A stretch of DNA of 64,000 nucleotides from positions 372,001 through 436,000 of the forward strand of contig CATQHW010000001.1 of NCBI GenBank assembly GCA_958296075.1, in the 5' to 3' direction. Made by a program: the position numbers and the translations under genes. Of the stretch, positions 1 through 8,989 are shown in pieces; position 1 is the first letter of the stretch, and every line of letters starts with the position of its first letter. Source of the stretch: an uncultured Spirochaetia bacterium (GTDB lineage: Bacteria; Spirochaetota; Spirochaetia; SZUA-6; Bin103). The notes beneath the pieces are model-generated. The model saw only the letters and a program-made list of their open reading frames with translations, was not told the DNA's origin and did no database searches.

Positions 1-175
1 GGACCGGCCCGTCGATGCCGGCGCTGCGGAACAGCAGCGCCCCTTCCCGATCGACGATCTCGAAGATGCGATGCTTGAAGTCCTGCGCGGACCGCGGCCC
101 GTTCGATCGGCTCAGATCGAGGCGCACGCACGGCACGACCAAGCCGCCGCCGAGCCGCTCATACTCATACGTCAT
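1..175 (-). CDS. Unknown protein, N-terminal part only (runs off window)
   Basis: The reading frame starts with ATG at 175 and stays open to the window edge. It gives about 58 residues beginning MTYEYERLGGGLVVPCVRLD. A plausible sigma-70 promoter lies upstream (see 196-223). I do not recognise the family; there is no signal peptide or membrane segment in the visible part. The next gene is divergent, so this one is the first gene of a leftward unit whose remainder lies outside the window. Confidence 0.5.
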   Translation of the reverse strand, partial: MTYEYERLGGGLVVPCVRLDLSRSNGPRSAQDFKHRIFEIVDREGALLFRSAGIDGPV

Positions 176-195
176 CTCGGACGGTCCCCTGTCGT

Positions 196-223
196 AGCGT
201 AGACGGCCCCGCCTCCCTGTCAA
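196..223 (-). promoter_or_regulatory. Putative sigma-70 promoter for the leftmost gene
   Basis: Reading the minus strand, TTGACA (218-223) is followed after 16 bases by TACGCT (196-201), and the ATG at 175 follows 20 bases further on. The -35 is a perfect consensus match. It lacks the upstream element seen at the two RiPP precursor promoters. Confidence 0.5.
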
Positions 224-254
224 CCGGCCGGTCTTGTTGTGGCATACTGGGGCC

Positions 255-1293
255 ATGATCGAGAGCTTTCGCGAGTTTCGTGTCTCCAACGACGCGCTGC
301 CCGACGCCGGCGAGCTGCGGCGGCGCCGCCGACGGCTACCTGTTCTTCCGCGGTCTCCTCGACCCCGACCGGCTGCGGCGGCTGCGCCGCGAGATGCTGG
401 AGGTCATCGCCGCCGGCGGCTGGCTGGCGCCCGGCACCGATCCGATGGCCGGCATCGCCGACCCGGGCGCACGCTGCACGGAAGGCGACCTCGCCTATGT
501 CGATGTCTATCACCAACTCTACCGGCTTTCGAGCTTCCACCGCGCCGCGCACTGGCCGGCGACCCTGGACGTGCTGGCCAAGATCATCGACGGACCGGTG
601 TTCGCGTTCCCGCAAAAGATCGCGCGGCTCTGGTTCCCGCAGTTCACCGAGCACACCACGCCGATCCACCAGGACTTCGTGCACTTCCAGAGCAGCATGG
701 ACGTGTACTCATGCTGGCATCCGGTCGGCGACTGCCCGCGCGAGCTAGGCGGATTGGCGGTCCTGCCGGGCTCGCATCGAGTCGGGCGGGTGGTCGATCA
801 CCACTTCTCCCTCGGCGCCGGCAGCCTTACCGTGGACCCCGCCGAACACCCGGACGGATGGGTGTCCACCGACTACGAGATCGGCGACGCGCTCTTCTTC
901 CACTGCCTGACCATCCACGGCGCATTGCCGAACGTGACCGCTGATCGACTGCGGGTATCGCTGGACAACCGCTACCAGCGCCTCGGCGCGCCGGTGACCG
1001 CCCACATGCTCGAACCCCATCTGTCGAGCCACCGGCCGCTGTCATGGGATCAGGTCTACGCCGGCTGGAGCGGCTCGGAAGATCTGCGGTACTACTGGCG
1101 CGATCACGAGTTCGAGGTGATCGCCAAGGACACCAGCTTCCAGGAGCGGGGCTTCGCCGATGCGGTCGAGCAGGCGCAGGGCGGCGACCCGCTGGCGCGC
1201 CTGCACCTGCAGCGCATCGCCGACATGAGCCCGGACACCGAGCAGGGCCGGGAAGCGGCGCGCGCGCTCGCCGCGGCGCCGGCCGTCGCGTAG
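255..1293 (+). pseudogene. Phytanoyl-CoA dioxygenase (PhyH) family protein, apparent frameshift near 325
   Basis: PhyH-family proteins are Fe(II)/2-oxoglutarate-dependent oxygenases of the cupin-like fold. The long frame (from 280) contains the H-x-D iron motif as PIHQDFVHFQ near residue 130, and the distal His as TIHGALPNVTADRLRVSLDN, whose Arg would bind 2-oxoglutarate. The expected N-terminus, MIESFREFRVSNDALPDAGE, is encoded in a different frame from ATG 255. The two frames meet in the GC-rich run around 318-332, where the protein should read ...ELRRR-AADGYLFFRG. The ATG at 280 therefore looks like an internal start in a broken gene. Otherwise the length (about 345 aa) is normal. Either it is a real inactivating indel or a sequencing/assembly error in a CGG/CGC-rich run; the enzyme core itself is intact. 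Confidence 0.75.
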
Positions 1294-1346
1294 CCTCACC
1301 CGCCGCAGGTCTCCGAATCTTCGGATAACCGCTCGTCGATCGTCTC

Positions 1347-1979
1347 CTACGCGGGTTGCGCGCGCGCTCGCACCGTGCAGTGGACCCAGTGCCGATCGAC
1401 GTGGAACTCGGGATCGGGCTGGCCGGCGGCGCGCAATTCGCGGCGCGCCGCCGGAATCCCGAATCCGTAGCGCTGCACCAGGCCAAGCACGCGCATCGCT
1501 TCCGCCAGCGCCGGATTGCGGTAGTCGATCACGCCCGGCCTGCCGAAGTTCTCCGGGGTCAGGGCGCCGTACGGCCCACCGGGGCTGTTGATCTCGATCC
1601 GGTCGTCGAACCAGTAGACGTGCACCGGCGCGTTGGTGCCGTCGTAGGTGCGGTGCATTACGGCATTGCCCACCAGTTGCTGCAGAGCGCCGAGCGGATA
1701 GGTCGAGCGGCGAATCTCGGTCGGCACCGGATCATCGACCGCAACGATCATCTTGGCCGCGGCGAGGCGCTCTCCGGCGGTCCGGTCGTTCGCCGCCAGC
1801 GTTTCAGGATCGACCGCCGCCGGCAGGTACTCGTCCATGAAGCGCCCCACCTGCAGATCGTCGAGCCGGGCCGCGCGCACCGGTGAGACGTCGTAGTGCG
1901 GATCGCGATACCGGCGCTTCTCGTTCAGTATCCGTTCGTCCTGCGCTGCCAACTCGCGGTCGGAATAGGCGTCGCTCAT
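1347..1979 (-). CDS. Truncated RecG-like / AlbA_2-type ATP-binding protein (C-terminal part)
   Basis: The 210-aa product matches the middle and C-terminal part of the AlbA_2/HATPase_c_4 group of putative transcriptional regulators. It carries GALQQLVGNAVMHRTYDG followed by DDRIEINSPGGPYG, the GHKL-like ATP-binding region, then PGVIDYRNPALAEAM and a basic end. Full-length members have an N-terminal AlbA_2 DNA-binding domain of about 120 residues plus a linker, which is missing here, so I read this as a truncated, probably non-functional gene. It converges on the PhyH gene; a small TCCGAA/TTCGGA hairpin lies in the 53-bp gap (1311-1324). Confidence 0.6.
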   Translation of the reverse strand: MSDAYSDRELAAQDERILNEKRRYRDPHYDVSPVRAARLDDLQVGRFMDEYLPAAVDPETLAANDRTAGERLAAAKMIVAVDDPVPTEIRRSTYPLGALQQLVGNAVMHRTYDGTNAPVHVYWFDDRIEINSPGGPYGALTPENFGRPGVIDYRNPALAEAMRVLGLVQRYGFGIPAARRELRAAGQPDPEFHVDRHWVHCTVRARAQPA

Positions 1980-2002
1980 CTGGCCGCGGCTCGAGCCGCG
2001 GG

Positions 2003-3802
2003 TTACTGCACGTCGATGCGCACGGAGGTCATGGCGCCGAACGGATCGCCGGCCAGCAGCCGGCGGTGGGCGTCCTGGTCACCCTTGAGGTACCAGTCGA
2101 ACCACGCCCGCGCGTACCAGTCGCGGATCACGTGCGGCAGGTACACCTCGTCCCCCGTCGCGGTGGCGGCCCAGCCGAGTTCGGTGTAGCTCTCGCCGGC
2201 CTCTCCGGGCGGTCCGAACGCGGCGGCGCCGGTCGGCTTGCGCGAGCGCTCGGGCGACATCGCGAACGGCAGGTTGCCGCGGCGGAACTCGGGCCAGGGG
2301 AACTGCCGCGCGAACTCCTCGGCAAGGGTGCCGTGATTGGTGTCGCGCACGATCACCAAGCCGCGGTCGCCGGCGGCGCGGAGCCAGCCGCTCAGGGCCA
2401 CCGGCTGCGGATTGTCCATCCGCTCCGGCGCGGCGCGTTCCGGGGCCAGCGGAAAGGCCACGGACGGGTCGCCGCCGGCGGCGGCGACCGTGGACTGAAA
2501 CAGGCCGACGAACACGCCCTGCACGAACTCATCCTCGTCGCCGATCATCTGCAGCACCGGTTTGCGGCTGCCCACCGGCAGCCCGTCCCGCTCGCCGGCG
2601 CCGAACATCTCTTCCGGCGTCCAGGTGAATGGCGGCGCATTATTCATACCGAACGCGGCGCTTACCCCGGGCACGTGGTTCGCCGCCAGTTGCGCGGTCA
2701 TGGAGCCGAGGGAATGGCCGGCTACGCCGACCTTATCGCCGTCGATCCGTCCCGCCAGCAGGCCGCACAGCTCGCGCGCCGCGGCCGTCGCTCCCAGCGA
2801 CTCGAGCGAGGCCTGGCAGGTCCCCGCATCCGCCCCCAGCAGCCGCATGGTGCGGATCAGCAGCGCCACGTCGGAGACGCGCTGGCGGAACAGGTTCCGC
2901 ATCATGGTCGTCGCCCGCTCCACGCCGCCCGGAACGAGTCCGGCGGAGGCCGGGTCGAAGCTGTCCGGCGGGCCGAAGCCCATGTCTTCCACTCCGAACA
3001 TGAGACGGTAGAAGTAGGGCACGACCTTGAACTCGCCGAAGATCGTCTGATAGGCGCGCTGCACCTCCGCCGGCGACCGGGCCGCGGCAAATGGCGAATC
3101 GGGGTCGTGGAACACCAGCGGCATGCCGCCGTCGGAGATGAAGGTCGGCGCCGCCACCACGTAGCCGTGCGAGGCGAGGAACTCGCCCAGAGTGCTCCAC
3201 ATGGAGTGGGAGCCGCCGAGGCCGTGGGCCACGACGATCAGCGGAAACCGGCCCTCCGCCGGCGGCGCGTCGAGCCAGGCGCCGCGCGGCGCGGTGACGA
3301 GGCGCCGGCCCAGCTCGGAGAACATCTGTCCCTGAGCGGCGGCGCCGGCGTCGGCGAGGGTGCCGCCGCCCTGCACGTGAAGCAGGTTCGGGTCCACCGG
3401 CAGGCCGCCGGCCAGCGCCTGCCCGAGGGCCTGGTCGCCGAAGAAGAAATCGAGAAAGTTGGCGCGCCGGCCGCTGGCTGCGGCCACCGGCGACCGCGGG
3501 CCGGCCACGCGTCCGGCCGAGCCGTCAGCAGCGGCCGGATACCACACGTGGAACACCACGGTGCGCCGTTGTCCGGTCGCTTCGATCTCGCGCATCAGAT
3601 CGCGATACCCGGGACTGGCATACGTGGCGGTCCACGGGTCGAAGCGCTGCTGGTCGTCGACGGCGAATCCCATCACCGAGCCGACCGCGTACTCACCGTA
3701 GACGGCGCTAGGCGGCAGCTCCTGCATCTGTGCCGCGACCGGGAGGGCGAGAAGAGACCCCACGAGAATAGCGGAGGCTATGGTACGGGCTGAACTAGTC
3801 AT
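2003..3802 (-). CDS. Secreted alpha/beta hydrolase (PAF-acetylhydrolase/dienelactone-hydrolase-like)
   Basis: The 599-aa protein starts with a signal peptide (hydrophobic TIASAILVGSLLALPVAAQ, predicted cleavage after AAQ). It shows the alpha/beta-hydrolase oxyanion region LIVVAHGLGGSHSMWS near residue 190, the nucleophile elbow VGVAGHSLGSM near residue 360 (Ser nucleophile), and a late DTNHG that could carry the catalytic His. It is longer than typical family members (300-450 aa), with an insertion between strand and elbow. Substrate unknown; a periplasmic or secreted esterase/lipase is the likeliest role. A TTGACA (3834-3839) stands upstream, with a weak -10 next to the start. It is followed on the same strand by the truncated ATP-binding gene, with no evident functional link. 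Confidence 0.7.
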   Translation of the reverse strand: MTSSARTIASAILVGSLLALPVAAQMQELPPSAVYGEYAVGSVMGFAVDDQQRFDPWTATYASPGYRDLMREIEATGQRRTVVFHVWYPAAADGSAGRVAGPRSPVAAASGRRANFLDFFFGDQALGQALAGGLPVDPNLLHVQGGGTLADAGAAAQGQMFSELGRRLVTAPRGAWLDAPPAEGRFPLIVVAHGLGGSHSMWSTLGEFLASHGYVVAAPTFISDGGMPLVFHDPDSPFAAARSPAEVQRAYQTIFGEFKVVPYFYRLMFGVEDMGFGPPDSFDPASAGLVPGGVERATTMMRNLFRQRVSDVALLIRTMRLLGADAGTCQASLESLGATAAARELCGLLAGRIDGDKVGVAGHSLGSMTAQLAANHVPGVSAAFGMNNAPPFTWTPEEMFGAGERDGLPVGSRKPVLQMIGDEDEFVQGVFVGLFQSTVAAAGGDPSVAFPLAPERAAPERMDNPQPVALSGWLRAAGDRGLVIVRDTNHGTLAEEFARQFPWPEFRRGNLPFAMSPERSRKPTGAAAFGPPGEAGESYTELGWAATATGDEVYLPHVIRDWYARAWFDWYLKGDQDAHRRLLAGDPFGAMTSVRIDVQ

Positions 3803-4046
3803 CGATCAATCTGTGCCCCATGATCCCGCCGCCTGTCAATGCGCAAGTGCGCTGGCGGCCGCCAGCGCCCGCGCCAACGACCGCAGTCCTCCCGCTCCGC
3901 GGTCCAGCCGACCGCGCCCCGTCAGCGCCGCCACCGAGCCCGGATGCGCGGTTTCACCGCTGCGGATGAAATGCCGCGCAAGCGGGCTCCCGGGCTGACT
4001 TGGCGCGCGCGGCGCATCAGGCTTCGATGCAGCACACCGCCGGCCG

Positions 4047-5126
4047 TTACGCGGTTGCAGCCGACTGGGGACGCACGGCCATGCCGACGTAGGCCTTCGC
4101 CACCGTTCGGGCGCCCCGCTCGATGACCACCTTGACGTGGTTGATACCCTGATGGACGAGGTACGTCTCTCCGCCGCCCAGCAGGCGTTCGGTATTCGGC
4201 CAGCGGCGCAGCCCTTCGGCTTTCGCGGGAAGGCACCAGCCCCGCTCCTCGATCCGGGCGATCAGGGGGCGCCACCCCGTACGATCGACCGGAAACCAGT
4301 TCCGGGAGCGGTACAGCTCCAGACCGAGCCGCGGCCCCGGCCCCTGCGCGGTCACGTCCAGGCTGACAAAGACGTAGGCGACAAGGTCGTCCAAGGAAGT
4401 GATTACGTCCGCCGCCGCGGCCGTCGGGCCGGGCCACTGCAGCCGCTCCAGCAAGGCGGGCACCTCTTCCTTCGTGACGCCCGCGACGACCAACCGGAAT
4501 CCCTTTGGGGAGCGCGCCGGAAGAACTCCGGCCTGGAACACGTAGCCCGTTTCCGGCAGGGCCGAAAAGATGCGTTCGACTCCTCGGAGAAACTCGTCGT
4601 GGCCACTCCAGCCAGCGACGGCCGCGAGCGTCGCGAGCAGGCCCTCGGGATCCCGATGCTCGTGGACCCCCTCCCGCGATCCGGAGGCGGAGCGCCGCGC
4701 CGCGAGGAAGATGCCGGGGGAGGACGCTGGGGAAGGCGGCGTGAGTCCGGCCAGATCGTATTCCAGCATCAGCGCGGCCACGGACCGGGCGAGGTAGGAC
4801 TCCGTATTCCCGGCCTGTTCCAGAAGCCCCGCCCCGAGCGCGGCCGCCGCCGACCCCGGCTCGGCGTGCGCGCCCTCGCGGATATAGTGCTGCGCCAGGG
4901 CGGACCCCGACGGCACAACGACGCAGAGATCGGCGTGACCCATGGCCTCGCCGAGATGGAACTCGAAGCCGAAATGGGTGTCGATCACGGCACGGGGCAA
5001 CACCCCCACTCGCTCCAGGAGGCGTTCCCAGCCGGCGGAATCGACCAGCGCCGGCGGGAACAGGGAGCGGCATCCGGCAAGGATCGAGGCGAAGCCGCCC
5101 CGCGTCGAGCGGCTTACCCCGTCCAC
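4047..5126 (-). CDS. Unknown protein next to an NHLP RiPP precursor; candidate maturation enzyme
   Basis: The 359-aa product has no signal peptide or membrane helix, and I cannot assign it to a named family with confidence. Notable features are FGFEFHLGEAMGHADLCVV near residue 55, GPRLGLELYRSRNWF near residue 265, then RGWCLPAKAEGLRRWP, and a closing GINHVKVVIERGARTVAKAY. The ending (HVK...AKAYVGM) is reminiscent of conserved hypothetical proteins beside RiPP synthetases and, more weakly, of the last strands of cyanobactin-type prenyltransferases; this is recollection, not a search. It starts with GTG 90 bp downstream of the precursor gene on the same strand. No cyclodehydratase, radical SAM or LanM gene is nearby, so it is the only local candidate modifier. 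Confidence 0.6.
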   Translation of the reverse strand: MDGVSRSTRGGFASILAGCRSLFPPALVDSAGWERLLERVGVLPRAVIDTHFGFEFHLGEAMGHADLCVVVPSGSALAQHYIREGAHAEPGSAAAALGAGLLEQAGNTESYLARSVAALMLEYDLAGLTPPSPASSPGIFLAARRSASGSREGVHEHRDPEGLLATLAAVAGWSGHDEFLRGVERIFSALPETGYVFQAGVLPARSPKGFRLVVAGVTKEEVPALLERLQWPGPTAAAADVITSLDDLVAYVFVSLDVTAQGPGPRLGLELYRSRNWFPVDRTGWRPLIARIEERGWCLPAKAEGLRRWPNTERLLGGGETYLVHQGINHVKVVIERGARTVAKAYVGMAVRPQSAATA

Positions 5127-5215
5127 TGGATGCCGAGCAGTTCTACCCCCTCGACTAGGACTCCCCGAAGACGACGAGACGACTTCTTAACCCAGAACGG
5201 CCCCGAAAGCTCAGG

Positions 5216-5503
5216 TCAAAGCTCCCACGGCTCCCGCCCCACACCGGCCCAGGAGAACCCTCCCGCGGCCTGCTCCAGATCGGCTTCACCCAGATTGGCG
5301 GAGGGCGGAAGGATCAGGTGACTGATATCCGCCGTGTCCTCGTGCACCTCGACGGTGAACCCGGCGGGCACGTCGACGCCGATTTCCGCCTGGATCGCGG
5401 CCTTGGGGTCGGCGATCAACCGGGTGCGGAATTCGCCGTCCACCGTCGCCTTGCCGATCACGCGATCACGCATCTCGCTGATGGTCGCCGTTTTCTCGTT
5501 CAT
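5216..5503 (-). CDS. NHLP-type RiPP precursor peptide 1
   Basis: The 95-aa peptide has the nitrile-hydratase-like leader architecture: an amphipathic start, then FRTRLIADPKAAIQAEIGV, then VEVHEDTADISHLILPPSA, ending in LEQAAGG at residues 81-82. Cleavage after GG would release the core FSWAGVGREPWEL (13 residues). The core has no Cys or Thr, one Ser and two Trp, so lanthionine or azole chemistry is unlikely. The start is set by a strong ribosome site (AAGGAGAGG) just upstream of the ATG. A promoter with a special upstream element precedes it (5541-5610). A paralogue of identical length lies at 29967-30254. Confidence 0.85.
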   Translation of the reverse strand: MNEKTATISEMRDRVIGKATVDGEFRTRLIADPKAAIQAEIGVDVPAGFTVEVHEDTADISHLILPPSANLGEADLEQAAGGFSWAGVGREPWEL

Positions 5504-5540
5504 GTTCCTCTCCTTCTTCGGGAAAGATTTGCTGACTGAA

Positions 5541-5610
5541 AGGCTATCGACGGCGGCCGGTCGGTGTCAAGGCGACCGCCGGAGAAATGACTTATCCGGG
5601 ATTTCCGTGG
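5541..5610 (-). promoter_or_regulatory. Promoter and conserved upstream element of NHLP precursor 1
   Basis: On the minus strand: TTGACA at 5565-5570, an 18-base spacer, TAGCCT at 5541-5546. Fourteen bases upstream of the -35 is a 26-bp element (5585-5610) that includes CGGAAATCCCGGATA. The element matches the one upstream of the second NHLP gene at 21 of 26 positions, at exactly the same distance from the -35, while the spacer DNA between them differs. This suggests a shared activator site or UP-like element. Confidence 0.6.
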
Positions 5611-5648
5611 GCGGAGTCCATACCGCGGAGCCGCCGGCGGCGAGCGCG

Positions 5649-8600
5649 TCAACCGAGTCGCAGGTCGTCCGACACCTCGGACAGCAGCTCGTTGATCTTC
5701 GCCACCGCTTCGGCGGCGGCCGGACCCTCACCGCCGAGCTCGACGCGGAGGTTGAACTTCAGGTCGTGGCCGACTGCGGCCTGGGCGATTGCGGGAATCT
5801 GATCGGCCAGGTCCTGGATGCCGTTGGCTTGCAGGACCGCCTCCGCCGTGAGCACGCCCGGCCGATGCGCGGCCGGAGGCCACCCGCCGCCGCGGTCCGG
5901 CGGCTTGGCCGGCGGGATTGTCAGGACCACGTGCCGGGCGCCGGCAAGATCGCACGGCCAAGCGGCGCTCTCGGCGCCGAGCTCGACCCAACGGGCGCGG
6001 ATCGCGTCCTCGATCACCGCGCGCACTGCGGTCCAGGGGAGGGTCACGCCGTGCCTGGTCGACAGCGCCGCGGCCACGGCGAGGGCGTTGGTCGCGCCGT
6101 CCTGCCACGCCTCGGGGATCGACTCGGCCATGATTTCATCGACGGGTATCCGGGCGGGCGGCGGCCGCAGGGTGGCGGCGGCGCCGAGCACGCCGGCCGG
6201 CACCGGCTCGCTCAGGATCGACGCCGGCCCGCTGGTGAGCCAGACGATGCCCTGCTCGACCGCCTGCAGCACCGCGGCGCCGACCTGCGCCGGTTCGCAC
6301 GCCGGGGTCACGAAGGTCTCCTCGTAACCCTCACGCGGCACGGTGACTTCGGAGCCGCCGGCGAAGTAGTCGTACACCTCCTGTACGGTGATCGTCTCCG
6401 CGGACCAGAGCGCCGGGAGCTCCCCCGGGCGGAGCAGGCCGGGAGCGAGCCCGCTGAGCGTTGCGGCGGCGGGCAGCAGCAGTTCCAGGCCGGCGTCGTC
6501 GAGCGCCGGCTGGTCGATGGCGGTGCGCCAGAACGTCCGCACCGTCCGGTCCGGGCGCGTCACCTGCGCCACCCAGATGCCGGCCTTCACTCCGTCCACC
6601 ACGGTGTCGAGTATCTCCTTGCTGCGCAGCATCTTCGGCAGCTTCGGATACTGCGCGAAGGCGCCCACCAGGTCCTTGACGCGGCGCGACTGCTCATCCT
6701 CCCGCCAGAGGTCATAGGGGCCGCCCGGCAACAGCGTTTCCGCGTTGATGGCGGTCTCCTGGATGCGGGACCGCTGATCGGCCTTGATGGCGGTGAACAA
6801 CGGCTCGTCGCCCACGACGACCCGGAACGCCTCTATCGCGTCGCTCTCGCCGACGGTCACCACCACGCAGTAAGCGGACCGGACGGCGTTCGGGATGCGC
6901 TTGCGGGCGGCTGCGATCTCAGCGGCGAGCATCTGTTCGCGCAGCGGATCGATCGGCTGCTCCTGCAACTGCGCGCGCACTTCCTCCCACCCGAGGTACT
7001 CCCGCACGCGGGCGCGGGCGCCATCGAGGCCGTCGGGCGAGGGCGCGGCCACGACGATCGCGTTGCGGTAGACGCGGCGCCGGTCCGGCGTCGTGGTCTG
7101 GTCGATGAAGCGGCGCGCTGCCGCGCTCGGCTTGCCGGTGTCCGAGGCCGCCTGCGGGCCGAGCACGACGTAGTGGAACTCTCCGTCATCGGCCACGTCG
7201 CGCGGCCGCGCCGGCAGGTTGTGCGCCCGTGCGCCGGCCGCGACTGCACCGGCGGTGAGCGTCCGTTGCTTCTCGACGGCATCGAGGAGCTGGGATTCGA
7301 CCAGCTCCGGCGGCACCCGGTTGCGGCAGGCGTCGTGGTGCATCTGCCGCAGGTTGGGGCGGTTGCCCAGCCGCCACGCCGCGGGCAACCGGCCGCCCGC
7401 GCCGTCATCGGCGCCGCGCGCAGCCGCCTCCACCTCGTCCAGAAACCACGACACCTCGGTCCAGCGCTGCAGCCCTCTCTCCAGCTCTATCCGGTCCGGC
7501 TTGCCCGCTCCGAGCAGCACCAGCAGCTCCGGCGTCAACGCCTTCTGGTTGATCGGCTGGCAGCTCAGGAACACGGCGACCACCGCCTGCTCCAGCTCCC
7601 GGTGATGGAGACGGGCCGCGTCGGCCTGGAGCAGGCGCGCCTTGGCCAGTTCGCCTTCGAGGATCGGGCGCCACTCGTGGCGCGATCCGGCGCCGGTGTC
7701 GACGCTGGCGCAGGACGCCAGCTCGCTCGCCGCTTCCGCCAAGTCGTTCCGGTCCGGGTGGTTCAGGAACACGTTGGGGCCGATCAGCGGGCTGGTGTCC
7801 CACGACTCGGCATCCCGCAGGGCGGTGGCGAACGTGCGCAGGATGCCGCGCGTGCGCTGGAAGCCGTCGAGCTGGGTCCACCGCGTGTAGAAGATATCGG
7901 TGAGCGCCGGGTGAAAGGGATAGCTCCGGAGATAGCGCTGCTCGGCGACGGCCCGCTCGCGGGCGGTCTGCTCGTCGCGGGCGGCGATGCTGCCGACCGC
8001 CGCGGCCACGTGCGGCCGGAACGCGTCCTGATCGCGGATCGACTCCGGCGTGAAGAAGCGGCGCCGCAGCACCTGCGCCACGTCCTCCTTGCTCACCGGA
8101 CTGGCATCCTCCTCCATCTGCCGGCCGAACACCTCGGACACGTCGCGCAGCAACTCGTTGCCCAGCTCGTCATGCTTGCGCGGGTCGGAGGCGAGCAGCG
8201 ACGCCACCAGGGCGCAGCGGTCCACCTTGACCACCGCCTGCGTCAGGTACTGAAAGAAGCTGATCAGCCGGCCGCGCCAGCTCGGGTCGGTCTCGACCTG
8301 GGCGCGGAGGTACGTCAGCACTTCGTCGAGCAGCACCAGGGTCGCCAAGCCGTCGGCCTGCGGCCGGGCCAGCAACTGCGCCACCAGCGGTTCGGCCGGC
8401 GGGGTCTCCCGTTCCGCGTCCCTGCCGTCGGCGTGGATCAGCCGCAGGCCGTCCGCGCCCGCAAGTTGCCAGGCCAGCACGCTCCACGGCTGCCGGAGCG
8501 CCCGCACCGTCCCGTCCGGGCCGGGCGTGTCCACGCCCTTCTCCAGGTCGATCTTGTCGAAGCACAGCGCCGCAACCCGTGCCCGGGGTGTCCTGAAACC

Positions 8601-8972
8601 GACGTGCGCCTCGAACTCCCGCAGCGCGGGCAGGTCGGGAAGCTCGGCCGGGGCGTGCGCCAAGTGACGGAGCGCAATCAGCGTGTGGGTCTTGCCGCCG
8701 CCGTAGTTGACCGCCAGCTTGCGGTACGCCCGGTCGCTGCGGCCCGCCAGGCGCAGGGCCACCTCCTTGACCAGCTCCCGCAGATTGAAGGTGGGGTAGG
8801 TCAGGGCGAAGAACTCGGCCGGGTGCTCGTAGACCGGCCGCTGCCCCTGCTGCATCACCACGTCGTACAGGTCGGCGGCGAACACCGCCAGCGACAGCTC
8901 GCCGCTCTTCAGATCGTCGCGCAGCCGCACGACTTCATGCCAGGGGCTCGGAGATATACGCGACGTGCTCAT
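5649..8972 (-). CDS. DUF499 family ATPase, defence-associated
   Basis: The 1107-aa protein opens with SPWHEVVRLRDDLKSGEL, characteristic of DUF499. A Walker A loop, NYGGGKTHTL, spans residues 89-98. An acidic LVLLDEVLTYL (about residue 210) serves as Walker B. The rest is a long ATPase core with a C-terminal alpha/beta region. DUF499 ATPases are repeatedly found beside DUF1156 methyltransferases and helicases in antiphage loci, and DISARM-related arrays contain both; the mechanism of the family is not settled to my knowledge. Here it is the last gene of the minus-strand block, separated from the DUF1156 gene by a decayed VapBC remnant. It looks intact. Confidence 0.85.
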   Translation of the reverse strand: MSTSRISPSPWHEVVRLRDDLKSGELSLAVFAADLYDVVMQQGQRPVYEHPAEFFALTYPTFNLRELVKEVALRLAGRSDRAYRKLAVNYGGGKTHTLIALRHLAHAPAELPDLPALREFEAHVGFRTPRARVAALCFDKIDLEKGVDTPGPDGTVRALRQPWSVLAWQLAGADGLRLIHADGRDAERETPPAEPLVAQLLARPQADGLATLVLLDEVLTYLRAQVETDPSWRGRLISFFQYLTQAVVKVDRCALVASLLASDPRKHDELGNELLRDVSEVFGRQMEEDASPVSKEDVAQVLRRRFFTPESIRDQDAFRPHVAAAVGSIAARDEQTARERAVAEQRYLRSYPFHPALTDIFYTRWTQLDGFQRTRGILRTFATALRDAESWDTSPLIGPNVFLNHPDRNDLAEAASELASCASVDTGAGSRHEWRPILEGELAKARLLQADAARLHHRELEQAVVAVFLSCQPINQKALTPELLVLLGAGKPDRIELERGLQRWTEVSWFLDEVEAAARGADDGAGGRLPAAWRLGNRPNLRQMHHDACRNRVPPELVESQLLDAVEKQRTLTAGAVAAGARAHNLPARPRDVADDGEFHYVVLGPQAASDTGKPSAAARRFIDQTTTPDRRRVYRNAIVVAAPSPDGLDGARARVREYLGWEEVRAQLQEQPIDPLREQMLAAEIAAARKRIPNAVRSAYCVVVTVGESDAIEAFRVVVGDEPLFTAIKADQRSRIQETAINAETLLPGGPYDLWREDEQSRRVKDLVGAFAQYPKLPKMLRSKEILDTVVDGVKAGIWVAQVTRPDRTVRTFWRTAIDQPALDDAGLELLLPAAATLSGLAPGLLRPGELPALWSAETITVQEVYDYFAGGSEVTVPREGYEETFVTPACEPAQVGAAVLQAVEQGIVWLTSGPASILSEPVPAGVLGAAATLRPPPARIPVDEIMAESIPEAWQDGATNALAVAAALSTRHGVTLPWTAVRAVIEDAIRARWVELGAESAAWPCDLAGARHVVLTIPPAKPPDRGGGWPPAAHRPGVLTAEAVLQANGIQDLADQIPAIAQAAVGHDLKFNLRVELGGEGPAAAEAVAKINELLSEVSDDLRLG

Positions 8973-8989
8973 GCTATCGATGTTCCCCT

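Noticed and set aside
1311-1324. Rho-independent terminator between PhyH and the RecG-like fragment
   Set aside because: The stem is only six base pairs and no T-run follows; too weak to call.
1883-3793. Long plus-strand frame opposite the alpha/beta hydrolase
   Set aside because: Rich in Arg, Gly, His and Ala, with no family motif; it is the GC-driven antisense shadow of the hydrolase gene, which has a signal peptide and catalytic motifs.
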